DNA of 64,000 bases from Niebla homalea (lineage: Eukaryota; Ascomycota; Lecanoromycetes; Lecanorales; Ramalinaceae). The notes under the pieces were generated by a model that saw nothing but the letters and a program-made list of their open reading frames with translations, was not told where the DNA came from and searched no databases. Of the stretch, positions 10,901 through 21,872 are shown piece after piece. Location: contig JAHGAU010000014.1 of assembly GCA_019925105.1 (NCBI GenBank), positions 682,001-746,000 of the forward strand, read 5' to 3'. Within the stretch, counting starts at the first letter, position 1. Every line of letters starts with the position of its first letter. Both the position numbers and the translations under genes were made by a program.

Positions 10901-11380
10901 TCACCAGCCCCAGGTGCCAGGTCCACCCTTGATTTTTCCCTCAATCTGGCTTGTTACCCAACCACCATAGAAATCACCCTCTTGCGGTTCGACCTTTTCT
11001 CCGTCCACGTAGCAATCCCATGGTGCATTGGCATACAGGCTCAGATATCCTTTGATAGGTTCAAACCCCTTGGTAGGGGACTCATATGACCACGCCTTGT
11101 TTTTGACAACCTCGCTAGTCCCAGGAAGAGCCAATTGCCAGTACGTAGCCTGACCTTTCCATTCACAAAAGGAGGTGTGGGAGGACTTTGTGAGTGGAAT
11201 GGTGAAGGACGAGCGAGGAAGGTAGTATGTAGGAGGATGATGGGTCTCTAATGCCCAATAGGCATCTCTAGTGTCGGCCAACGTTTGGTCATTATGCTTG
11301 ATGACAAGATGATGGGGAATGCGCTCAAGTAGGGGCGGACGAGGAAAGGATTGGACATTGAGCTTTGGCTTGGGCGGCAT
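10901..11380 (-). CDS. DUF427 domain protein
   Basis: An intronless frame ending at 10901. From the Met at 11380 (MPPKPKLNVQSF) it encodes 159 residues made almost entirely of a DUF427 (PF04248) domain: HHLVIKHNDQTLADTRDAYW near the start, FCEWKGQATYW in the middle, NKAWSYESPTKGFEPIKGYL and the final DCYVDGEKVEPQEGDFYGGW. The frame is open upstream to another ATG at 11500, which would add 40 residues including a hydrophobic stretch (about residues 14-28) that could anchor the protein in a membrane. I chose the shorter start because DUF427 proteins are usually small and soluble. The biochemical function of the family is not established. It faces away from the NAD kinase gene. Confidence 0.82.
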   Translation of the reverse strand: MPPKPKLNVQSFPRPPLLERIPHHLVIKHNDQTLADTRDAYWALETHHPPTYYLPRSSFTIPLTKSSHTSFCEWKGQATYWQLALPGTSEVVKNKAWSYESPTKGFEPIKGYLSLYANAPWDCYVDGEKVEPQEGDFYGGWVTSQIEGKIKGGPGTWGW

Positions 11381-11819
11381 GGTAGGAAGGGTTGACTCGA
11401 AATGATATGGATAGGAGTAGAGAAGACAGATAAGCACTGGCACGAGCACGTAGAAGCAGTAGGTAGAAGTCGTACTCGTAAATGAAGTCATCGTTGACAA
11501 AATTAAAAGAAGCGCCCCCGCGCGACGCTACTCGAATGCCGATTGCAATCCCCCTTGCATCATCATTGGACTCCGAATCGCCCAGCACGAGGCACAGCTT
11601 GCCAATAGCTTCGTCGGGCTTTGCTTCCGCTTGCAGCATGTCTTATAGGCATCCCACAATCTGCTTCGGCAGACATACGACTCGACACTTGGCCTCTTAC
11701 AGCTGATGGACACAGTATGCTTGATATGATTGAGGATGGGAGAGTGCCCTGTCTCACATTGCTTGTTCACAGCTTGGTGATTTAGGTACTTGAAAGATTC
11801 GAGTTGAATATCTGGTAAG
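11381..11819. other. Intergenic region between the DUF427 gene and NAD kinase
   Basis: This interval separates two divergent genes and should hold both promoters. The part up to 11500 may instead be an N-terminal extension of the DUF427 protein. Other open frames here are antisense shadows. Confidence 0.4.
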
Positions 11820-13856
11820 ATGGCGGAGAGCTCGAGTAAGAAGGAGTCCACTTTGGAGTCGTACAAGTCTGACGGAGATCCGCCCAAACCAATTCCTCGA
11901 AGATCCTCTACCCTGGGAAGCATACTGCTCCGGGATTATAGGACCCATCTCGACCCGCTGAATACAAGTGATGTGACCACGATGCCTGAAGATGAGCGCC
12001 GGCAGCAAGACATTCAAAGCCTCACCCCTACAGCAAAGATAGGGAACCCTCTGCAAGAAGTCCTCAAACTTCCGCCATCGTCGCCCCCACGAAGCGTACC
12101 TTCGTCAAATGTCTTTCTGAAGACAGGAATGAAGCCTACAACATCAATCTCTCAACATAGAAGCATGCTTCGGACTCTGGCATCGAGAAGCTCACAGGAA
12201 AGTCTGCGCCAGGAGCGTGGCGTGCACGAGGGAACAAACCCACCAACAACCTTTGCTGCCCGCTTTCTCCACACCCCTTGCTTCTTCCATCAACGGTTTG
12301 ATGATGCTGTCAATGTCGATCGAGTGCTCGAGGAAGTAGCAGCTGAAGATGATGGTAATATGTCAACTTCTCGCCTGATGCAGACGGCTACCAGTGTGAG
12401 GGAGATATCTAAACAGCTTCAACGGCGCCCGATCAAGCGTGCGGTCAGAAACATCATGATTGTGACAAAAGCCAGGGACAACGATTTAGTCTACCTAACA
12501 AGGGAATTGACCCAATGGCTTCTGAGTAAGCCACGGTATACTTCAGAAGTGGGCGTCTGTGTCTATGTCGATGCAAAGCTACGTGTCTCAAAGCGTTTTG
12601 ACGCCCCGGGTCTGCTCGCCAGCAACCCTCGGTTCGAGCCATTGCTGCGATATTGGACGCCAGACATGTGCATGACATCTCCTGAAAGATTCGATCTCGT
12701 CATAACACTTGGCGGCGACGGCACGGTCCTCTACACATCCTGGCTCTTCCAGCGCATCGTTCCCCCGATCCTTAGCTTTTCGCTCGGTTCCTTGGGTTTC
12801 CTGACCAACTTCGCTTTCGCCAATTACAAACCCACTCTGGATCGCATCATGGAAGGCGCAGGCATGCGGGTCAACATGCGCATGCGCTTCACCTGCACCG
12901 TCTACCGCGCCCAACCCCGTCACAGTCGAACGTCCCGCAAGGCCAGCAACAGCAGCAACATATCCTCCGCTCGCCAATCCATCTCCTCTACCTCTGGCCC
13001 CCCTTCCATCTCCACATCCTCAACAACCCCACTGAGCGCCGCCACTACCGCTCCCTCTAGCACCACATCAGCATTCCCCTCCGTCACCTCCTCCCTCGCC
13101 ACCCTCACCCCCGAATCCACCTTCGAAGTCCTCAACGAACTTGTCCTCGACCGCGGCCCTTCCCCATACGTCTCCAATCTCGAGCTCTACGGCGACACCC
13201 ACCTCCTCACCATCATCCAGGCCGACGGCGTCATCATCTCCACCCCTACAGGCTCCACCGCTTACTCCCTCTCTGCTGGGGGTCCGCTCACACACCCTTC
13301 GATCCCCGGGATACTACTCACCCCGATATGTCCTCACACGCTGAGTTTCCGGCCGATGGTATTGAGCGACACCCTCCTGCTCCGGCTCGTGGTACCAAAA
13401 CACAGCCGCGGTGGCGCGTACGCCAGTTTCGACGGCAAAGGGCGCGTGGAGTTGCGGCGGGGCGACGAAGTCCGGGTCGAAGTGGGCAGGTATCCCTTCC
13501 CGACCGTGGTGGGCGAAGGCGGCACCGGCGGGGAGTGGTTCGAGAGCGTAAGGAGGGCCCTGAGATGGAACACCCGTGGCGCGGTGCAGGGTGGTTTCGG
13601 GAGCAGGGTCAATCCGGGGGAGATGGATGAGGTTGAGGAGGAGAGGGGGGATGATGAAGATGACCGTGGAGAGGAGGGGCAAGAGTTGGAGAGGCAGGAC
13701 GAGCAGTGGGATATCGATGCTGATCCCATTGATGAGGGGGATCTTATGGGGGCGGTTGAAAGTGGGGGAGGAGCTGGCAATAGCGAGGTTGGCAGTGTTG
13801 GTGGTGAGCACGAGAGTCCCCAGAAGGGGAAGGATCCGGGATGGGCATTAGACTGA
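11820..13856 (+). CDS. ATP-NAD kinase (Utr1-type)
   Basis: A single 678-codon exon. It phosphorylates NAD(H) to NADP(H) using ATP. The catalytic core is clear: ITLGGDGTVLYTSWLFQ at about residue 295, SFSLGSLGFLTNF, the NE-lysine-type ELVLDRGPSPY region, ADGVIISTPTGSTAYSLSAG at about residue 465, and HTLSFRPMVLSD. A long Ser/Thr-rich insertion (about residues 370-435) lies between the GGDGT domain and the second core half. A disordered N-terminal ~150 residues without an evident mitochondrial presequence suggests the cytosolic Utr1 class rather than the mitochondrial Pos5 class. The last ~90 residues are acidic (Glu/Asp/Gly-rich). Codon usage becomes very C-rich in the insertion, giving many long antisense shadow frames. 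Confidence 0.95.
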   Translation: MAESSSKKESTLESYKSDGDPPKPIPRRSSTLGSILLRDYRTHLDPLNTSDVTTMPEDERRQQDIQSLTPTAKIGNPLQEVLKLPPSSPPRSVPSSNVFLKTGMKPTTSISQHRSMLRTLASRSSQESLRQERGVHEGTNPPTTFAARFLHTPCFFHQRFDDAVNVDRVLEEVAAEDDGNMSTSRLMQTATSVREISKQLQRRPIKRAVRNIMIVTKARDNDLVYLTRELTQWLLSKPRYTSEVGVCVYVDAKLRVSKRFDAPGLLASNPRFEPLLRYWTPDMCMTSPERFDLVITLGGDGTVLYTSWLFQRIVPPILSFSLGSLGFLTNFAFANYKPTLDRIMEGAGMRVNMRMRFTCTVYRAQPRHSRTSRKASNSSNISSARQSISSTSGPPSISTSSTTPLSAATTAPSSTTSAFPSVTSSLATLTPESTFEVLNELVLDRGPSPYVSNLELYGDTHLLTIIQADGVIISTPTGSTAYSLSAGGPLTHPSIPGILLTPICPHTLSFRPMVLSDTLLLRLVVPKHSRGGAYASFDGKGRVELRRGDEVRVEVGRYPFPTVVGEGGTGGEWFESVRRALRWNTRGAVQGGFGSRVNPGEMDEVEEERGDDEDDRGEEGQELERQDEQWDIDADPIDEGDLMGAVESGGGAGNSEVGSVGGEHESPQKGKDPGWALD

Positions 13857-14507
13857 CGGCAATCTTAATGAGAAATGAGTTTATGTCGGCAGTGATGAGA
13901 CTGATGGTATCATGATGTTCTCGTCTTAAAAAGGAAGTATTTGTTCAATCATAGAAAACTTCATTGCTCATCAACAGGTTTGTGAAATTGAGTGGTTTGT
14001 GAACCTCTACCCTTGTGTAAATAGCAGAACTATAACCTGACCCTTCTTTTTTATTTTAATTGACTACGCTCCCTACACGTCGCATGTTTTCCTGCCTCGC
14101 TGAAAGCAGCCAACTTCGAACTCAAAAGCTACCGACATCGTTGGTGAATAAGTCCCTTCAAATCCTGTTACCATGGCGCCCGCTGTAAACAAATCCCTGT
14201 AGTAAATGCACCAGGGAAGCAAAGATATCGTGATCGTAAGACCAAGTTCAAGAGTGGTCGTGAAGGTCTTATATCTTCAGAATAGATCAAAACGACACGG
14301 CTGTTGTGCTGGGGGTACCTTGCGTACGTAGAGCGATTCTGCCATAGCAAGACTCATTGACGGTCCGCTAGAGGAGGATAGGCTCGTCGATAAGGAATTT
14401 GGGTTTAAAGGCAATGGCGCTCGCTCGAAGATATCCGTAATAGCAGACATGTTGATTCGAGTCAGTCGGGTGTCGTGGTCCGGAGAGCGTTGGAAGATCC
14501 CGGAAAG
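13857..14507. other. Convergent intergenic region (3' ends of NAD kinase and the 880-residue gene)
   Basis: Two genes converge here, so the region should be mainly 3' UTRs. I see no gene, repeat or hairpin that stands out. Confidence 0.5.
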
Positions 14508-17150
14508 TCATGACTTCTCCTTCGACTTCCAAAATGTCATCACTCGACTTATTCGATGGCGTTTCTTTTTTTCCGTCTTCTCGGGTCTATCGGGAGAAAG
14601 AGTCTCCGCAATGTTCAGTTTGCTTCGATTGTAGGACCCTCCGACAAGTCTTGAGAGACTCGCAAGACTCGACCGTTTGCTAGAGCTACTAGGTCTGGCC
14701 CTAGGAGGAACGGCCGCCGATAAAGATATCGACCGCTCAGCTGAAGAGGCTACATTGCTCGAGCTCGAGAAGCGCATCGGGTGGCCGCTAATCATTGTTG
14801 AAGTACTGCTGATGAGTGAGGGTACATCATCCATGGAGCTTCCGCTCTGGTCTCCAGCCTTGGAAGAATTCAGAGTCACCCGGTCTGTCATGGATGAGTT
14901 TGCGGTATGTAAACGAGGGACATCGCGAGGGTCGAAAGTCGTCTTGGTATAGTCGGCAGAGGACACCGCCGAAGGTGTTTCGGGCGTTGAGCCGTACGTC
15001 AAGCTTGGAGTTTGAACCGCGAAGTCCAGAGGTGCAGATGCAGGCCGTGGCGATAGAGGATCGTGCGACAGGGTTGGAGTAACGGTGGATTCGTCGGATG
15101 ATTTGGTTAGAACGGAGAAGCGAGGCTCTTCCTCAGCTTCCACGATCTCCACAGGAACTGGAGCTAGTTCATTCGGCGGTGTTGGGGTATTTCCGACTCC
15201 TCGAGGCCCGCTCGTGGTGCACAAGCCTGCAGACTGCCGACGCTGAATTGGCTCGGACTGTTCCTCTTCTGACTCAACAACATTGACCCCAAGACCAGCC
15301 GTTGTGGATTCGTGACGATGCTCACTCTGATCATGTTCTTCATCCTCCTCTTCAATAGCCTCATCCACCGCATGGTTCACTGCTGATCGGCCTGCGCCAT
15401 GTACTCCAAGATCAAAAGCTTCCATCTCTGGAGCGCTCTCTGCCCGTCGGCGGTAATGTCCTCCAGGTCCTGAAAAGTCACCCGTCTCACCATTGCTATG
15501 TAAACGGCGTTTTGACCCAGGCAGTCTGCTCGTAGAATCCACATGTAATGTATTGGAGGTTGAAGCACTTGGGAAGCTGAAAGCAGCATCAAGATCGATA
15601 GTAGGGCTGAAAGAGCTGGCTTCGGGGAGATCACTGCGCTTTTGGAATACCTGACATGAGGTTCCTTGCTGCAACGGCGTATCGCTTGAGTAACCCGTAG
15701 CTGGTTCTTCGATTATCAATGTCGTGTCGTCGTCAAAATTCACATCATCAAGGGAGAAGGTCAACTCTTGATCACCTTCAGGAGGAGCTTCAGAGGCACC
15801 CCGAATGATATCGCCATCGTACACCACAAGGTTCCTCTCTTTTCTATGCAGAATCGAATCTGCCCAACTCTTGACCTTGTGCTGCCCTTTGACGTGACGT
15901 GATTCCGGAGAAGTACGTGGTCTTGTTGTGGGGAGGCTTGGTCCCGAGGAAGCAACCTGTGGATGGTTTGCTGACAAGAGGCCGTCTGGAGCGGGCGAAG
16001 AAGTGTCGTGTAATGGATCGCATGGATCAATGTTGTCCACATCGGCAATGTACGAGGGATCCTCCTCCATTGTACCTTTCAAAATACAGCTCACCGATCG
16101 AGGTCCAAATGAGACAGCCGAAAGATCCTCCTGCGTCACCTCGTATGGTAGATCAACATGTTCCGCGTTCAGAATATGACTGGCAGGGGGGATTGGCCGA
16201 GTGACGTCTCCTTGTTGTACAAGCGCATGGGCATTGTCTGTGCCTCTAAGAGAGGGAGGGCTGGAAGTAGCCCCGCTGACGATAGAGCTGATGCTGTCAT
16301 TCACAGAATGATTTGCCCTGAGAGTCGACATGCTGCTGGAGGTTTCTGATGATATGGTTGACAGGGGCCGTGGTATGTATTCTAGCGTATCTGAGAATTC
16401 CACCCGGGAACGATTTGGTGGGGAATCTATATCTGTCGTTTGGGGCGAAGGTCGAGTGTTGCTCTTGAGAGCGTTATTTGGGCCTGGGTGGGAGTTCCAT
16501 CGTTCAGGGCTGGGTCTTTTGTGGCTGAAATCTTGCTCCGAAGGTGTTGATGGTGCGCTTCCCCCTCGGTGATCAGCTGCTTGAAACATGATCTTTCTCA
16601 CGTCGCTCTGTGAGACAGCGCCAGACCTGCGATGAGCATGGCCACGTCGAGCTGTAGGGAGTCCTTTCGGAGGACTCGGAGGCGGATGAGGCGTGTCTTC
16701 AGCAGAGGTCGGCGTAGTACTGACGAGGACGGGCCCTCCATGCGTGATGTCGCCACCAACAAACTCACTTCCCCCTCTTCGATGGCCTGTACTTTGAGGG
16801 GCTGAAGGTGTCAACCTCACCGGGGAATGGGATGAGGGAGCCAAGTTAAAATTGTCGGTAACTTGACCCGAACCAGATCCAAATTCAAAGGGCGGCATCT
16901 CATGAAGTGAGATTTTACTCGGCCTGTGTCTGTGCTGTATACGGCGAGTCACAGCTGGCTCTGTAGGTGTCGTTGAAGAAGGAGCACGGCGATGTGAAAG
17001 AGGCCCTGTGGGGAATTGAAAGCCGTCATTGGACGACAGCACGTGTGCAGCGGGCACTTCTAACTTATGAGAGCCATGTTGACGCGTACCCCTTTCCATC
17101 GAGCTCGAAACATCAGTCAATGGCTGTCGTGGGGTAACAACCTCAACCAT
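14508..17150 (-). CDS. Large disordered Ser/Thr/Pro-rich protein of unknown function
   Basis: A single uninterrupted frame of 880 codons, far too long to arise by chance. The protein is low in complexity throughout: Ser, Thr, Pro, His and acidic residues dominate, with no membrane segment and no signal peptide. There are many S-P and R-x-x-S sites, and the Glu/Asp-rich stretch EEEDEEHDQSEHRHEST sits around residue 600. The only conserved-looking part is the extreme C-terminus, a basic block (KKKRHRISRVMTFWKSKEKS) preceded by a serine-rich segment. I do not recognise a family. Basic tails following disordered phosphosites are common in fungal cortical or signalling scaffold proteins, but no role is claimed. 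The start (MVEVVTPRQPL) is the first in-frame ATG. Confidence 0.85.
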   Translation of the reverse strand: MVEVVTPRQPLTDVSSSMERGTRQHGSHKLEVPAAHVLSSNDGFQFPTGPLSHRRAPSSTTPTEPAVTRRIQHRHRPSKISLHEMPPFEFGSGSGQVTDNFNLAPSSHSPVRLTPSAPQSTGHRRGGSEFVGGDITHGGPVLVSTTPTSAEDTPHPPPSPPKGLPTARRGHAHRRSGAVSQSDVRKIMFQAADHRGGSAPSTPSEQDFSHKRPSPERWNSHPGPNNALKSNTRPSPQTTDIDSPPNRSRVEFSDTLEYIPRPLSTISSETSSSMSTLRANHSVNDSISSIVSGATSSPPSLRGTDNAHALVQQGDVTRPIPPASHILNAEHVDLPYEVTQEDLSAVSFGPRSVSCILKGTMEEDPSYIADVDNIDPCDPLHDTSSPAPDGLLSANHPQVASSGPSLPTTRPRTSPESRHVKGQHKVKSWADSILHRKERNLVVYDGDIIRGASEAPPEGDQELTFSLDDVNFDDDTTLIIEEPATGYSSDTPLQQGTSCQVFQKRSDLPEASSFSPTIDLDAAFSFPSASTSNTLHVDSTSRLPGSKRRLHSNGETGDFSGPGGHYRRRAESAPEMEAFDLGVHGAGRSAVNHAVDEAIEEEDEEHDQSEHRHESTTAGLGVNVVESEEEQSEPIQRRQSAGLCTTSGPRGVGNTPTPPNELAPVPVEIVEAEEEPRFSVLTKSSDESTVTPTLSHDPLSPRPASAPLDFAVQTPSLTYGSTPETPSAVSSADYTKTTFDPRDVPRLHTANSSMTDRVTLNSSKAGDQSGSSMDDVPSLISSTSTMISGHPMRFSSSSNVASSAERSISLSAAVPPRARPSSSSKRSSLASLSRLVGGSYNRSKLNIAETLSPDRPEKTEKKKRHRISRVMTFWKSKEKS

Positions 17151-18930
17151 GTTGTAGGCCCCAGCGCAGGCCCACTAGATTGGCATGCAGCGATGCCACC
17201 GGTAAGTCCAGACCGCTCTGTTCTCCTGATGCCCATGCGCGACCGGTCAAAGTTTTGGGGGTTGTACCAAGCGAGAGGAAACTTTCTTGTCACGGTTCTC
17301 TAAGGGTGGGAATGGCTGAAAGTCACAGCATAAATGAATCCAGAATCTGTCGAGCGGCCGGTTGAAACAGGATGAAATGTATGTGGAAAATGATCAAAAA
17401 GGCCTGGAATTGCTGAAAGAGTGTCTATGAAGGTCTGTTTTAGTACAAAGCGACCGGTCGAAGATGGATGAAGAGCTCAGGGAGACTCACGATTGAAAGG
17501 AGCGTGAAGCAGGCAAAAGATGCAAAGATTGCGATAATGAGTGAACTGTAAATGAATGGACGGCCGATATGAGATACTTGCTCTCGTAAATATCAAGCCA
17601 AAAACAAACGAAGCATGATGTTGTTGTAGAGGAGGGTAGTGGGTGGTGAGGATGAGGGTGTGGTGGAGGAAAGGGAAAGAGGAGAGAAGGGGAGTGATTG
17701 GTGAATTTGCTTAGGCGTCGGGAAGAGGGTGCAATTTTAGCTCAGCGAGGGGATCCTGGCCTGCAGACCTGCACGCTGGAGAAGCGGCAAATTAAACTCA
17801 GACCCCCCGGGTCTGTCAATGCTCCTAATAATGCTCTCCCTCAGCCCCTCTGCCACAGCCCACAATAATAAGTTCTTCAGAGGACCCTCGGACATGGGCT
17901 TAAGAGGACCAACGGTTGGAAATTTATGGGGAAATAAATTATGCGACTTACAAAGTCATCCGCGAGACCTGTCTTTGGCTCATCTTGCTCGCCGCTGTTA
18001 TCATCCTGCCTTATTATTGTAAGCCAAGCTGATCAACAAGTACGCTATGACCCTACAATACGCCATAGTCTTTCTAACCCCCACCTCTCCTCTCTTCCCC
18101 TCTCCTCTCCTCCTTGCTCAAGTGAACGGATACAGTACTTGTAGTAGTCATATTTCTACAAGAGGGGCAGAGTACCTATCCGTTTGTCTCACAGCATTCC
18201 GCCTGGACAGAGTGCCGACAGGCGTGACAATGTCTGCAAGACGGTCATCTGCATGTCGGAACAATAAACAGCCAAGATGGAATCCTGATGATCTAAACGG
18301 ATTGTAGACATCGTCGTGCGTGTCATTCGCCTCAACATGGGGGATGCAGAGCGTCTTTGCCTAGTCATTGGCTCTTTGAGGGGGAAACCCAGCCCGAGCA
18401 TGATATCGGCAAGTCCGTCGTGTCCGACTAGTCAGCTAACAAGCCTAACATGTTGCTGGCACTTGCTGCGCCGTCTTTTAGCTTCCTTGCACGGAATGAA
18501 GGCAGGAGGAGTGAGGACTCTTGCAAGCAACAAATATGACAACAGCGTATCTTTACCTACACCTTTTCTTCGCTACACAATACCTCTTCTGACCAGAGAG
18601 CGGGCGATCATAGCGTCATAAGGCACGGTCGAGGATTGACGATGATCATCGTCGTTCAGAGGGTGACGAGTGACGAATCAGGGGAAATTGCGCAGCGTTG
18701 GAAGTTGGAAGGAGAACCGCAGGCGGATAGATTAGCTTTGGCTCCGTTGATGTTGCGAAATCGCCACTACTGTAGGCCCGCGGCCCGCTTAGGCTTTTGA
18801 CTGCATTTGGGAAATTCCGAGGATTTTTGTGAATAGTACCTTCAGAATATATAACTTTGTACTTATAGTCAATGATATTGCCGAGATGCTCGCTTCCTGG
18901 CTTTGACTTGCTTTACAACCTTCGTCCTTC
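17151..18930. other. Intergenic region between two divergent unknown genes
   Basis: About 1.8 kb with only small open frames. It should contain the promoter and leader of the 880-residue gene (possibly with a 5' UTR intron just upstream of 17150) and of the gene starting at 18931. A pyrimidine-rich block near 18060-18120 is the only local bias. No RNA gene or transposon ends seen. Confidence 0.45.
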
Positions 18931-21403
18931 ATGATCATCCATCCGCCGCCTCGATGTCCTAGGATCTGGTTGTTCACTCGACTTTCACCAAATCCTACAA
19001 ATACCTTAGCACTCAGGACTCGCTCTACGAGACTTCAACATCCGCAATATTCGAATTTGGCGGAAAGCCGTCCTCTTTCGCACAACGATGATTGGGTGGT
19101 AAAGCCACCCACGTGCTGGACCATACTGACCTCCTCAAGTGAAGAGGCATGGGTCAGTATTGTCATCCCCTGCTCACAGAGCTCTAGCAGCTCAATGATA
19201 CCAACTATGTACTGACTCACACAGCATCTTCAACCATCAAGGCAGGATGGTGTACACCGGAAAACTCGGCCTGGTCAGGTCCCACTTGTACTTCTGCTTG
19301 TCACCCAAGCACATGTTAGGCTGCTAAACGAAGATGTTGGCTTCATCCCACGTATTATCAAGTCGTGTTTGAGACCAAAGCTAGATCAAGAAGTCGATGT
19401 TTTGGCCGCAGTCGTTGATCGTATTCCCTTTCCACCAGCATCAAGCCCTGTGGATAATGGAGAATTGGATTCAAAGAACTTTTCGCGCCAGCAATGTCCC
19501 GAAGGCTCCCAAGGAGTATCTGTGGCCCTATTGGACTCGTCCCAACTAGCACCCAATGTTTGGGATGAGCAGCCCATCTCTAGCAAGACAGATTCAAGCT
19601 TAATGGGCGCACAGACGACGTCTACGCTCTCATTTTGCTTCGCTAGACTCGACGGAAAGTCGCAGACGATTCATATGCCCCTGGCCAATACCATTTTCCA
19701 AAACAATAAGCTCAGTACGCTATTCATACGGCGATACATCAAAAGGGATCTGGCAATCACATCATCCGGCATGGATTCTATTAGAGAACGGTCCCTAGAG
19801 CATCAGAGAGTCATCATGCTTGATTTTTCATCCTCTAAACACGTCGACTTCACGAAGTGGGTCTCAAGTCGACTGACACCAGTCACGCCCCCTCGAGATG
19901 TTGCGGCAGCTGTAGGGAACATCATACGTCAGATCTCTGATCAAAATGATAGATTGAGCCCTGCATCTCATGAACTGGAATCTACTATAAATTCAGCAAT
20001 TGGAGACGGTCGTCTTGATCAAGGCCTGGTCGAGGTCTGGGCACTTCTGAGACCCCGACGAGACGAGATGAAGCGTAACGAAGTCGAGACTAGCTTTGAC
20101 TTTGAAGCAGAATTGACCAAGGGGGCACGACTGCTGAAGGTCCTCAGCGGCGGAGGCGGCTGGGGCGTAAAACAGGGCCTTTTGGCTCTCGATCCAGACA
20201 TTCATGGCCATCAATCTTCCGATGATAGCACACACAGCAATCAAGAATATACACCTCAAGCGAAGCTCTTTGAGGACATTGTCCGTACTGACGATACTGT
20301 TACTTTCTTAGTCAACGGACTCATCAACTCATCTGTTACGAGTGCTAGCGAAAACCAGCCCTCACCGGTGGACATCAGGCCCGGAGCCGCCCTCGGAGAT
20401 ATAATGGTCGAATTTGGCTCGATTCCATCCACCATTGACGACATTCCTGCACGACGGGGCGCATCGCAATTACCGAACGTCCTGAATGGCATGCTGATCG
20501 AAAGATATTTCGGGATGCTCTCTGAGCATGGCATGAACATGGTAATTAGATGCCTTACCCTGATCATACACGGAACTAGAACAACTAAATCTCGTATAGA
20601 CTACGAGTGACATGCCTCAGCATCCCGAAGAAAGAATGGGCAATACTAATCTTCCTATAATGTTAGGCCATACCACAAAGCTCGACGCCCCATACATAAT
20701 GATTACTATGCAGTCGAAGACAGACCAGAGTGAACATTATGATGTGGCTGAGGCTTTGCCATCAGAGTCAGAATCGACAAATAACAATGCAGCTGATGAC
20801 TATATTCATGAAGCCAACGATAGGACCCTACGGCGAGTGGAAGCCGCGTATCGTGCTGAGAAACTTGCAGCAGTAGCTCTCAAATCTCAATCAACTTCCC
20901 CTCCTAAGCACCAAGGCGCACAGGTCATTCAAAGTTTACCCAAGCACAAACCGGCGCCAGCTGCTCGTCCCCGTGAAAGAAAAGATGTCAGATATACGTT
21001 GTCTGATTTGGATTATGATTCTCGTGGCAAACAAGGACGTGAAAACAATCGCGGTGCTGATAGCGGCTTCCAGCTCACTAAATACCTTGCTTTGCCCAGG
21101 AGTAACAAGGGAGAAAGCTTGGAGAAAGCTCAACGCGCATATAGAAAGAGCTCCAGGCTGAGAGACAACGAGGCCCTCCAAATTCTCTACAAAGAACAAT
21201 TATCCCAGGGGGCCACAACTGCTGAGGCCCTTGCCCACATTGAACGAATCAAAGAAGACAGTAGTATACCTGGGGAGGCTTTGGACAAGAACCTTGATAG
21301 GCGTCAGTTGCGAATCTCGAAGCACGCGTCACTCTCTGAAACGGGCAAAGCCATGGAGCGCCATGAGCGGGACCAATTAACTTCATGGAAGTCTGCACCA
21401 TGA
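18931..21403 (+). CDS. Conserved fungal protein of unknown function, probably mitochondrial
   Basis: Three exons (18931-19152, 19225-20541, 20600-21403) join two long open frames into one 780-residue protein. The N-terminal ~50 residues are Arg/Ser/Pro/Leu-rich and nearly free of acidic residues, like a mitochondrial presequence. The middle contains PLANTIFQNNKLSTLF and a glycine loop LSGGGGWGVKQGLLALDPD, which I associate from memory with a fungal family often auto-named 'V-type c subunit family protein'; that name has no visible support here since there are no proteolipid helices. The C-terminal third is charged, Arg/Lys/Glu-rich and probably helical. Intron 1 has a GTCAGT donor and CTGAC branch site; intron 2 (58 nt) removes an apparent stop between the two frames. 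The exact start is uncertain. Confidence 0.8.
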
Positions 21404-21542
21404 ATACCATCTCGCATTGAATAAAGGTAACGACGAAGCGAGCGCGAACTTTGGATCATATTCAAACGTCTCAGCTGTGAGTGAGACCACTGTCATGTCG
21501 AATGAGGAATCTTTCAACCTCCCGCCCAGTAGCAGGCCGGAT

Positions 21543-21872
21543 TTAGGCAAGGACGTCAGTGTCTAGCTCCTCCATGACGCCCAATACGACACCCAAACTT
21601 TCCATGAAGCCATTCACAGCCACTCTCAGCATTCTGTTAGTAGTAGCCCTATACTCAGTCTGTAAAATAGTCGGCTCAGTCTCAGTGGAGTTGTCTAGAG
21701 CTGATGACACTGAAGCGCCGTGAATGCCGTTGGTTGGTGGACTGTCAGGACGCGGACCGTCCAAACTTCTACGCTCGGTGATAAGTGAAAATGACCGGTG
21801 GACAAGAGGTGATAGCTCGGCATCCACGCTCAACGATTGAAGGGCAGCAGATGCCAGACGATGAGTAGGCAA
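21543..21872 (-). CDS. Uncertain open reading frame, possible last exon of an unassigned gene
   Basis: A minus-strand frame of about 110 codons without an ATG at its start, open upstream to about 21938. The C-terminal half (LQTEYRATTNRMLRVAVNGF, then MESLGVVLGVMEELD) looks like an amphipathic helix of a real protein, and possible acceptor sites lie just upstream (TTGTAG near 21890). An overlapping minus frame further upstream (to about 22130) could supply earlier exons, but I could not build a convincing gene model. No family recognised. Confidence 0.2.
   Translation of the reverse strand: MPTHRLASAALQSLSVDAELSPLVHRSFSLITERRSLDGPRPDSPPTNGIHGASVSSALDNSTETEPTILQTEYRATTNRMLRVAVNGFMESLGVVLGVMEELDTDVLA

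Noticed and set aside
12454..13811. Several long antisense frames over the NAD kinase gene
   Set aside because: They are shadows caused by C-rich codon usage in the sense frame; none carries a domain or a credible start.
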